DNA from: Carex sylvatica
Taxonomy: Eukaryota > Streptophyta > Magnoliopsida > Poales > Cyperaceae
Direction of reading: 5' to 3'
DNA: 64,000 bases
Assembly (NCBI GenBank): GCA_964058845.1
Contig: CAXKVR010000101.1
Location: 1-64,000 of the forward strand
Positions 23,621-33,451 of the stretch are shown piece after piece. The notes under the pieces were generated by a model, which saw only the letters and a program-made list of their open reading frames with translations, made no database searches and was not told where the DNA came from. The position numbers and the translations under genes were made by a program. Every line of letters starts with the position of its first letter. The first letter of the stretch is position 1.

Positions 23621-24121
23621 AAATTCCATTTGAAATAGTTCCAAAATCGTAGAAAATAACTCAATCTGAAACGCAATCGAGAGAATTAGATCATATAGGA
23701 CTAAATTGGGATAAGGTTTATGCAATTTAGCTTTGGAATGATTCAATTTGTGGTACGACAAAAAAAAGTACTTACCTTTTTAAGGTTTAAGCGCGCTTTT
23801 CTTCGTTCGTTCTCCTTGTCGTTTCTGCGTATTTGAAATTGAATCAGAGATCGAATAGAGAGAATTAGATCGTGGAGGAATGAATTGAGATAGGGTTTAT
23901 GAAATTTACCAGCGCTTTCTTTCGTTCTCTCGCGCTCTCTTTTGTTGCTTATTTGCGGGTGTTTTTGAAATGATAAAAGGAGATCGTTGGCCTTCTGAAG
24001 TTTATGCGTTATTTTTTACGTTCTTTTCCCTCACTTTTCTGAGTATTTGCGCCGACTATATGAAATTAACCTTTTTGAGGTTTAGGCGCGCTTCTTTTCA
24101 TTCTTTTCCCTCTGCGTATTT

Positions 24122-24309
24122 GGAATTCGTATCCTCCGCATCAACTCTAAGTATGTTAATTCAGAATGAATCCGACCGTCCGATCTGTATTGGCACGAAT
24201 ATTAATGAATCTCCGTGCATTCCACCATAAGCCAGATTGGCCCGGATCCTGATCGGCAGCCTATATGTATTAACTCAAAGTTTGAGTTTATACAGAGGAT
24301 ATGGATTCC
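24122..24309. repeat. foldback MITE, GGAATTCGTATCC family
   Basis: It starts GGAATTCGTATCCTCC and ends CAGAGGATATGGATTCC, which are inverted repeats. An inner inverted pair is ATCAACTCTAAG against AACTCAAAGTTTGAG. The internal block GGCACGAATATTAATGAATC is shared with the copies at 4404 and 26938. It has no coding capacity. Confidence 0.7.
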
Positions 24310-24324
24310 AATTCCATATTTACG

Positions 24325-24501
24325 AGTGCGTATTCTCTGAGATATCTCAACTTTTGCGTGACCGACGTGTCCGGTGCCTATTCGGGGGTGATGTAGGGGT
24401 CAGTATTATGTGCTTTGAGATTCGTGCAGAACGTATTTAAACGGTTGGGATTTTCCATAAAGTCACGCAAAGTTTGAGATATCTCAGAGGATACGAATTC
24501 C
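24325..24501. repeat. second foldback MITE, related family
   Basis: CGTATTCTCTGAGATATCTC (24329) and its inverted partner GAGATATCTCAGAGGATACG (24476..24495) form long arms that extend inward as AACTTTTGCGTGAC / GTCACGCAAAGTTTG. The 15-base sequence AATTCCATATTTACG flanks it at 24310..24324 and 24496..24510. It lies next to the preceding MITE. Confidence 0.7.
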
Positions 24502-24510
24502 ATATTTACG

Positions 24511-25463
24511 GGAGTAAATGATAGAAGGGGGTCAGTTGCCGTTTGTGAGGTTTATGCGTTTTTTCCCTCTCTTTTTGTGTATTTGAGCGTAGTATTCGAT
24601 TTTTTTTTTTGTTTTGGTTTAAAGCCCGTAGTATTCGAAATTTAACAATTGAGTAAGAGAGTAATTTACAACTGAACTCGAAATGTTTCGGAAAGAAACT
24701 TTTTTTTTTATCAATATTCATAATGACATTTATGAATTACGTATGACCCCTTGCACGTTTTATAATTGAATTTTTTTCCTTATTCGAAGTAGATACACGT
24801 GTGTATATTTTAATAACAAAATATACTGAAATGCGTGTGACCAGAGGCGAGTTTACAAAAAGTTAATTGAGTTTTAATTTTGAGTGAATATGCAAAATAA
24901 CAGTCTATGCCATCGCCAGCCCTTGAACATGACCGCATAACAGATTGTACCATGTTCGGGAACTGACACGTGTCGAAATGCATAACAATCATTAATTCTG
25001 GCAATTTTAATAAATTAACACAAAAAATTAAAACTTAAAATCTTATCTTTACGATCTCCAAAAGTAAATTTAAAAATTATAAGACTTGATGTCTGTTTTA
25101 CCCGGAATCAACAATCCTTGATGCATTATCAAATAATACTTGAATTATATATAAATAATTGTTAGACTATCCATATGTTCAATATCATATATATAATTTA
25201 AACCTTAGTTTTAATTTTATTTGAATTCATTGAAAAAACTATGATCAAAATTGTCAAAAGTAACCATTGCCAAGTGATCCCTTCTCATATATGAAAAAGT
25301 AAAAAAGATATGCATTCGCAAAATCACTCTACAGCTTTGCATGAATTTACAACTTCGGCATCCTTACAACAAAATTCTGAACTAATATAAGAATACAAAA
25401 TAAATACACCCCAAAAAAAAAAAACTAACAAGAAAAATACTATGAGGGGAAAGATCATAAAAA
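24511..25463. other. spacer downstream of the IPUT1-type gene, no gene seen
   Basis: A/T-rich. It should include the 3' untranslated region and polyadenylation site of the minus-strand gene ending at 25464. No other coding region is supported. Confidence 0.5.
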
Positions 25464-28400
25464 TTAAGACTTGACAAGATCCCGGTTCTTCTTGCCTTTA
25501 ATAAATGCTAGTTTAGCCAAATAAACTGCAGCATGATCCGTGAAGATTGCCAGTACTACCCCTCCGGCCACCATCATACCAAGCCTATTATCAAATGGCA
25601 AAACATTGAACTTTTTTATAAAAGAAATAACCAGCCACCGAAAGGTTCCATGGATTCACATCATATCTTTGGTTATTTATAATCTGTGTGTGCACGAGCA
25701 CTGTCATGTGTGTGTGCGCGTGTGTGTGTGTGTGTGTGTATGAGAGAGAGAGAGAGAGAGCATACTTGGCAAAGATAGCAGAGACTCCTAATAAGATGGG
25801 CAGTAACGGGGCAAATATAGCAAGAAGTGCCATCATTATCCAGTACAAAATTGCTATTGCATCAGAGTTTAATGTGTACCGCTGATGACCTGCATAAAGC
25901 CGACCAAAATCAACAATCTGCTAATACAATGAGAAATGTAAAACAAATATAATAAATAAACAAAAGATAAAAAGAGAAATGAACCTTTTCCAGAAGGGTC
26001 GTCGTGACCCGCCTGATTTCCTACTGCACCACCCCAACGATGCACCAGGCGGAGATAACCATTGAATAGAAGAAAGAAAGAGGTGAATGTGAGCTCATAC
26101 ATCAGCAGCAGGCCTATCCCTGGGGTCACCTGCAGAGGGATGAGCATAAATGCAAGGCCGAGTGAAGTTCCCAGTGACACAACCCAAGCAACTGAAGTGA
26201 TGTGGCCAAACAAAGGAGGTATGCTGCCGTTCTCTCTGTCTGTGAACTGAAAATCAGTTGAATCAATTGTCAGAGTTAGGTGGTACTAGCTGGTACCAAT
26301 GCGAGCCTCCAACCCCTCCTTTTAAGTATAAAAACAAGTAGAGAGAGAGAGAGAGAGAGGTTGTGAAAAAAAAAAAATCCCCAAATATTAATTCCCACAG
26401 TACTGCCTGACTGCAGTTGGTTTGTCTTTAAATAAGATGTGTTACTCTTGAAAGTTGCTTTAGACAATTGCATAACGACATAAAATGATTGATGCAATAT
26501 TTTCTCTTGGTTTTGGTTCATGTCCATCGTGATGTTACACATAAATTCTGTGGCCTGACATGTGAAAATACAAGCTTCGGATTGCACATGATTTTAAGTA
26601 AGAACTTTGTCGGTACAACATCCTAGTTTCTTTGTCCAAGCACATCCAACTATAGCTTTCACATTTCTTATGTATAAAAAGGGACTTTGTAAATTTGTAG
26701 ATAATACAAAAAGAAAACAAATAAAGTTGTACCGACTCAAACCAACGAACCATCTGATTTGGATGTGAACTGGCTGACGAGGATGCGGCCACAGAAGAGT
26801 AGACAGGAAGGATTGCACCTGATTTGTACTGGTGGTATAGTCGTCTACCAAAAATACAGAGTGTACCTTGGCCTGACAAATCCCTCATAGCCTGAAATTA
26901 GCAATGCACGAGTCAGTTAAAGTGTCCATTTTTCCTTGAATTCGGATCCCCTATAGTAAATCAAAATTTGAGTTTGGATCCGGACCGCCTGATCTGCTTT
27001 GTCACGAATATTAAAGAAGTCCCTTGCATTCCACCTCGGCCCGGATTCTGATCGGACAGTCCGGATCTAAACTCAAAATTTGAGTTACTTTAGGGAATCC
27101 GGACCCATTGTCCTTTGGATCTTTAGTCTGAAGGTTCCCTTTTGAGCCCTTAAAATTTTTTTAGTTGTCAATTTGGTCCACACAATCTTCTCCTATTTCC
27201 AATGAAAAGCAGTTCAAGACTGCAATACTATCCTTTCCCAAGTTAAAAAGAAAAGAAAAGAAAAAGAAAAAGAAAATGAATAACCCCTTGTCACTGACAA
27301 GGATTGTGACCATTTTGGCTTAAAATAATTATCATGGAGCAGAATAAAAAAGTTGGACTGGTTACATTGACTTAAAAAGGAAACCCTGAAACCTAGGGGC
27401 CAAAGTGGAAAATGGATGATGCTCTAATAATTCAATCCTTAATTACAGCAGTGTCATAGTGAATTACTAACCTGAACAAGAGATTGGTAATAGATGGGGA
27501 TTAAAACAAAGAAAGGAAGAAGAAGTAGAATGGTAACAATGAATTGGTCACGAGGGTTTTTACCACCGCCAGTCCCCGGCATAGACGCTTCAACTCTATT
27601 GCGAATTTCCTACCAAAAAAAAACTACTTGCTTACAACCAATAATAATATGCAACAAATAAGGCAGTGAAAGTAACTGAAATCCAAGTCACCTGCCACAC
27701 TTCGACAGGTTTGACGAGCCAAGCAGTGTACCAGTCCCAGGGCTTTAGGGGGCCAAGTGTGTAGTGAATAACTCTAAGTTCCTTCTCTTCAACCATCCAC
27801 TGCACCAAACAAAATCAAAAGTTTTGATAAAAAAAACATTTTATATGTTTTAAAAGAAAGGGGGAATTTCGTGTATGCCCCTCAAAAACTTCGAAATTAT
27901 GTATTTCCCCTTCTAAAATTCATAATATCATATTTACGCTTCTAAATTTCAATAAACCACAAATTTACCCATTTTATTGTCTTTTTATTAAAACTCATTT
28001 TAAATTTATAAGTACCCATGTTACCCTTTAGCAAGAAACATTAAAAAAAAACATGTAGCATGTTTTAGAAAAATTTAATTGTTTGGTTTTTTAGGGCAAA
28101 TGGGTCATTTTTCTACTTCTGACGCTTACACAAGCATATACCTAATCTTACTGTGTGTATGCGTCAGAAAGCATGGTAAGTTCATAGCATGTAGCAATGA
28201 ATTCATTGCTGGATATTTTACATTACCTTATTAGCTAGCATGTAAAGACCAACATCAGCATTGTACAATGTAGTTAGCCTTTGTGTTTCTGGTTCAGGTT
28301 TAGATCTCACAACCTCGTCAGGTATAGTTGGATCAAACAAATGAGCATTGGGAAAATCAGCGTAGTATGAGTTAAGGAATCCTTGATCTCCTGAAATTTA

Positions 28401-30173
28401 AACAATAAACAAAAATCATCACGAGTTAATTCAATTTGAAAAACAACAAGATTAAAGCCAGTTCCACGATGTACCAATTATCTGTTGTAGTAATCTTTTA
28501 ACTACCCAAACCTTTTATTTTGTTTCTTTGTTGTTGGGATTATACCTATAGCAGCACCTATTATTGGTTTAAGCAAGATGGAGACAATTTATAAAAAATA
28601 AAAAAAAGATATAGGAAAGAAGAAATAGATCACATTAACCGACAATTTATATATATCACCTCCAGTGTAAGATGGCAAAACTGCAACCTTATCCATCATA
28701 TCCTTGAACAGAGCTTCTGATGGCTCAACTACCATAACTCCGGAATTTAACCGTTCTGAGTGTTTCAAATTTGCACAGAATTTACCACACTTGAACAAGT
28801 CTTCTATGCTCTTCACTACAATGGTATCTGCATCTAGATAAACAACTGCAAACAACAAAGGCAAGAGTTCAAGAATACAATGACATTCCGAAACATGGAA
28901 TCTTTTGTAATTACTCCACCCCCCCCACCCACACACCAACAAAAAGCAACATTTGCAAGGGAAAATAACTTCCATAGATATTTGCATATAATGCCCGACA
29001 TTCAGATCAATGTGATGGAAGAGGTAAATTCTCTTATCCTTGGCATTTTCACACCTAGCACAAAGAAGTCAATATTTCAATATTTCACTACATCCCAATA
29101 AAGAAAAATATTGAATAATTATCCATTGGACCATTGGGGATTCTAGCTTGAATCTAATGGTTACGGAGTGATTTGGTTAAATCAACATGAAAAAGTGAGC
29201 TGCACTTTAATCATGTTTTATGAACAACTCCATTAATGGTTAACAATTAATTACTGATGTCACAGGTGGGGTTTCAGCTGCAAATATTAGATATGTTGGG
29301 TTTATTTTGCAACTATTGCAAGCTGCTGAGTGCATTTTGCACAAAAAAAAGTGGGCAGAGAAAGTACTCCAGGAAAATAAAGCCAGGGCAAGTTAAAAAA
29401 ATTTACCTTTCTTGTATTGTGTCAAGCTAAATATTTTTAGCTTTGTATAAACCCCCCAGAATCTTTTGGGCCTCGACGATTTTGGATTTGGATTTGTTAA
29501 TAAACTTATTTGCTGAACCTTCCATCCATCAGCCTGCATTTATTTGTTAAATAATAACATATGACTACATAGTACACATACACAACACAATTCTTAAAAC
29601 TCTAATATCTGTTGTTCACAATTAACTGGTAAAAATATAGCTAGGTAGAATAACTCAACATATTATACCGTACCAGCACAAAATTTCAATGCAATGAAGG
29701 CAATTTCAGAACTCTGCACTGTCTGGTACGACCTTGTACCACTATGTGTTTCCCTGTTTTGATACGCCACTAGTGTTTTTCTAAAAACGGTTATCAAATT
29801 CCGGTTTTTTTACTGTAACAGTCAGGTCTCATAAAGACCAACTGCATGCTTTCGATTAAATTCCTCATGAATTAAATTGAATTCCCTTCCACGATAAACT
29901 ACTCAACCCCACTGAATTTCACAATTGGTGAATTACCTTGAGGAGGTCCTGTGCATCGGTCGAGACGCCATCAGATACCAGTGCAACGAGATCCTTGGTG
30001 GTTCCAGTGTCACGAAGCGATTTTCCAAGAACACGGGCCCCCAGAACGAACTGGTCTCCGTACAGGAGCGTGACGTAAGCCTCATCTGACGCGGCCACGG
30101 TCCCAACAGAACCCAGCACCGCAAGAGCGACTAGCAAGAGAGTAGCCGCAGATTGAAGACCTCGATCCCTCAT
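25464..30173 (-). CDS. IPUT1: inositol phosphorylceramide glucuronosyltransferase (GT8, IPUT1/PGSIP6 type)
   Basis: Exons (minus, 5' to 3'): 29937..30173, 29407..29533, 28660..28845, 28227..28390, 27692..27799, 27472..27609, 26751..26891, 25985..26246, 25766..25889, 25464..25584. All introns are GT-AG and all phases match, giving 535 aa, close to the family's usual length of about 540. Residues 1-28 form a signal or anchor segment. The GT8 domain runs from about 32 to 280, with EAYVTLLYGDQFVLGARVL at its start, the metal-binding DAD in VYLDADTIVV (residues 122-131), LNSGVMVVEP and GGDQGFLNSYYADFPNA. The C-terminal half has five to six hydrophobic helices (about 297-315, 385-405, 410-430, 465-495, 499-512). 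Family members move glucuronic acid from UDP-GlcA to inositol phosphorylceramide in the Golgi. The exon 7 end is uncertain (26751 or 26733). Assignment comes from sequence pattern, not a search. Confidence 0.9.
25711..25760. repeat. (GT)n and (GA)n microsatellites in intron 9
   Basis: On the plus strand GTGTGTGCGCGTGTGTGTG and more GT units are followed by TATGA and a run of GA units up to 25760. On the gene strand this places a (TC)n tract five bases after the exon 9 boundary, right behind the splice donor GTATG. Confidence 0.9.
26938..27107. repeat. foldback MITE inside intron 6 of the IPUT1-type gene
   Basis: The left arm GAATTCGGATCCCCTATAGT...AAATTTGAGTTTGGATCCGG and the right arm, which reads inward as TCCGGATTCCCTAAAGTAAC...AATTTTGAGTTTAGATCCGG, are inverted repeats of about 44 bp. 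The internal block TCACGAATATTAAAGAAG ties it to the copies at 4404 and 24122. It lies within intron 6 (26892..27471), about 50 bp from exon 7. Confidence 0.8.
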
Positions 30174-31675
30174 CTCCGTTTGAAAAGTAATGGAGAAGGG
30201 AGAGGCAGTTCTGAATTTGAGGAAAGGAGAGAAACAGGATGTTCAAAATTGAGAATCGAGAGATTGAAGATGATTGATTTCAGGTGATATTTCCAAAGCG
30301 GAAGCCGGGAAGTGGTTCTCTCTTCTCGGCTTTCAGATCGGGAGAAAAAACTGCCGCTTTATTCTTAAAAGGAACATTTTTCTTATATGCCCAGAAGTCT
30401 TGTTTTTTAAATTGGATAATTATAATTAAAATGTAATTTTTAAACCATAATTAAAATGTAATTTTTATTTTTCTTCTAAATGAACGCGATACTCCTTATT
30501 TCTTTTACTAAAAGAAATGTGTGTTTTTTTCTTATTATTATATTTTGATTGGAGCAGGCTATCATGAAGTGAGAGATTTTCTTTCTAAAGAGATTTGATT
30601 CGTAGTTATCATATGTCCAGGGTCTAATATGAAAATCATTTAAGAAGTTTTTCCTTACTTTGTCTATGTGAGCAAACAATTCAAAATACATCGACTTTTT
30701 TTAGAACAAATCTGAGTCAAATTACAATGATTCGAAGCATTCCTTTTACATTAAACTATGTATTCGGAAACCTAAAAACTCGATCTTATGAATATGTAAA
30801 ATACAGAATTTCCAATTCTACTATTTTTTTTTTCAAGTGAGAATTACATATAGCTGGAAATGTTATTTTTTTTAAAGAGAGAAATTCAATAAACAACTTA
30901 AATTTTAAAAAAATGACATTAAAAGTTAAGAAAAGTAATGGTTTAAACTTTATATCAATTTTCATCTTTCAATGACTATCGAAATGAAATAAAAATCTTA
31001 CAAATTTTTATATTTATATAATTATGGTGAAATAAAACACATCCGATGATTTAAGTTTGTAATTTTAGGAACAAAAAAAATTAGCTCCATATGGCCCAAA
31101 AGGTTGTAGGTATTAAAACTAATAAAAATACACATTAAGTTTTGAATAAATAAATACAGTATTATTTCAATTAAGATGTACCTGAGTTGATAAAATATAG
31201 ATATAATTTGATATAACAAAGAAAATAATTTTAGAAGGATCGCATTTTGATAGGGTTTTAAATAGTGTTGTTATAGCGTTTTTAGATCATAAAAGTTATG
31301 ACGTTATGGTGGTGTAGCACACTATAGTGATATAATATGAAGATAGTGTTATTTTTTAACTAATCCGTTATGATACAATAAATATTATTTAAATCTTTTA
31401 CATTTTGGAGATCACGTAGCAATTTTTTTTTTTTTTTAAATCTTGTCAACAGCTGACAAGGGTAGCAATTCATTTTCTTTAGACAGTAAAAACAAAGAAA
31501 TTTTGTTTGACGTTTGAAGCTCTAATTTTGAAGGTACAACATATCGAGTGAGTTTTCCCAATTTTGGAAGGACGAATGTAAAAAAAGTACATAATTACGG
31601 GTCAGAGTTGAGTGGACGATTCTAGAAATCAAATCAAGGTCTATGCTTTCAGAATTCAGTCCTCGGCCGCCGGCT
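30174..31675. other. 5' flank of the IPUT1-type gene and A/T-rich spacer
   Basis: The first 190 bp upstream of the start codon should hold the 5' untranslated region and promoter. I see no clear TATA box or known operator. The rest is A/T-rich with no supported gene. Confidence 0.45.
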
Positions 31676-31805
31676 CCGAATTCATATCACTAAGTTGACT
31701 TAAATTTTGAGCTTAGATCTGGACCGTGGGATTTACTCTAATACGAATATCAAAGGCCCCTGCGTTCTTCCGGGAGATGTAAAACAGTTATGTACGGATT
31801 CCGTG
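31676..31805. repeat. degenerate copy of the GGAATTCGTATCC MITE family
   Basis: CCGAATTCATATCAC, TTAAATTTTGAGCTTAGATC and ATACGAATATCAAAGGCCCC follow the order of the better copies. The right arm is reduced to TACGGATTCCG. Confidence 0.55.
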
Positions 31806-31820
31806 CTGTGTGATTGGTAA

Positions 31821-32492
31821 GGCTGTGCTTAGTGTGGAAAAAATGGCACGGGAGAGCTGGTTTCGTTAACGAACGGCACGATTACGGTACGGAATGGTAC
31901 AGTACGTGTTATTGTTCTGTACAGTGACTTGTGTGCCGTGATCACCTCTTGACCTTTTGATCACGGTACGTAATCACACGAGTCACGTATAATTATGACT
32001 GTTAGGTCTTAATCAAATGGTAAATCATGAATAAACTAACTTAAATTATGAGAAATAGTTAAACGTGAGAAACATGACCAGTTACGTTTGGACACGGCAC
32101 ATGAGTCACGGCGTGACTCGCGTGCCGTGATCACCCCTTGATATTTTGGTCACGGCACGAGATCAAACTCACGGTGTATTAGTCACGTTTTTCCACACTA
32201 GCTGTGCTCCACAACTCTCCTATGGAGAGGAAGGGGAAAGAAGAGAAAGTGAAGGAGTACTGCGTCGCTACCCTCGCTACAGTGAAACCTACACTCTGAT
32301 TTGGAGGATACATATTTCATAACTTTGCAAAGTCTATTACCCCGCTTTCCCCTCGCTACAATGCTCGCATTCCTTCCTCTTTCTCTCTGATTATGCTCTT
32401 CTGGAGTAGATGAACAGTGTGGGCTGACCGTGATTGTGCAGATTTTCTCTTCTCTTTAATGAGGGAGTTGTCTCCTTTTTTGGAGCACAGCC
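31821..32492. mobile_element. Tourist-like (PIF/Harbinger) MITE split by a hAT MITE
   Basis: The ends are GGCTGTGCT at the left (the inner part of the arm resumes at 32201 as GCTGTGCTCCACAACTC) and TTTTGGAGCACAGCC at the right. They are inverted repeats, and both sides are flanked by TAA (31818..31820 and 32493..32495). A 3-bp TAA duplication is the hallmark of Tourist-like elements. Without the nested insert it is about 293 bp. It has no coding capacity. Confidence 0.7.
31830..32200. mobile_element. hAT-type MITE nested in the Tourist-like MITE
   Basis: 371 bp with terminal inverted repeats TAGTGTGGAAAAA and, read inward from the right, TAGTGTGGAAAAACGTGAC. It is flanked by a perfect 8-bp duplication GCTGTGCT (31822..31829 and 32201..32208), the hAT signature. 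Inside are repeated GTGCCGTGATCAC/GTCACGGCAC motifs in inverted pairs. It has no coding capacity. Confidence 0.8.
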
Positions 32493-32495
32493 TAA

Positions 32496-33451
32496 GAGTC
32501 AAATCGAAATTTTAAGTTCCGAAAATAAAAACTACATCTAAAATTTATTATGTAAATTTTTATTGTGTATGATGATTAATTTTATAATATTTGTATTATT
32601 TTTTTTATATTATATAAAAAATAGTATATAAAGATATTTGAAAATAAATGATGCTCAATTGAGCTTCGTTTAGTATGTTGGATTTATATCTGATGACTCA
32701 TATGCCACGTGCTGCTATTATTCATGTGATGTGAACATATTTTAAAAAAAATAGTATGGTATGATACGGCACAAGCTAGTGGTTTGCAAATGGACCGGGC
32801 AAAACTCGGGTACGAGCACAGACATTATGAGCACACGGGTACAACGGGTTGGGTATCATGGGTTATTTTTTCAAAAATTTTGCCCTACCCGTTTAATACC
32901 CGTACCCGTCACGGGTTCGGAGACAGGGCGGTCCGAATAGGGGGGCCATGCGGTCCGATCTGGGTTCGATTTTTTTTTCTGTTTTTTTTTCTTTGAAAAC
33001 CAATAAATTATAAATCTAAATTCATACCTATTAAAATTCACTTGACATGGTAATTATATTTGTTAAAAATAGGTTATAACTTATAACCTATTTTTATAAC
33101 CTATAAAAATTCAGATTTATTTGTTCACTCTCCATTTGAAATATAAGTAATTATATTTATTTTTGAACTCAATAATTTTTGTTATAATAAAATATAAATA
33201 AAAAATATATTAAATCAATCACTTTGAAAATAATTAAGCTCTTATTTTAAAACAATAGATTAAAAAATAAAAGTTACTCTCCTCCTTTATTCCGGGCTTG
33301 GGACCGGCTATGTAAAATAACATAGGCGGAGTTCTAACTTTTTTTTTGTTAATAATAATTTAAAAACTAATTAAAATGTTTAGAAATTTATAATTAAAAA
33401 AATAACCATAAAGATTCAAAGATGTTAGAAATTTATACCGACACTACCTAT
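32496..33451. other. 3' part of a hAT element, non-coding
   Basis: A possible hAT terminus TAGTGGTTTGCAAATGGACC lies at 32778, followed by GGGTACGGG-type repeats (32800..32930) often found near ends of such elements. I could not find a matching inverted terminus to the right of the transposase, so the element's limits are not fixed. Confidence 0.35.

Larger units (their letters stand above)
21050..23960. repeat. tandem duplication, copy B
   Basis: About 2.9 kb corresponding to copy A without the three transposon insertions. It carries the CRF-like gene with two AP2 domains and the exon-like block at 23493..23620. Confidence 0.75.

Noticed and set aside
25540..25885. Cys/Val-rich and Glu/Arg-rich plus-strand frames around 25.7 kb
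   Set aside because: They are translations of the (GT)n and (GA)n microsatellites antisense to the IPUT1-type gene.
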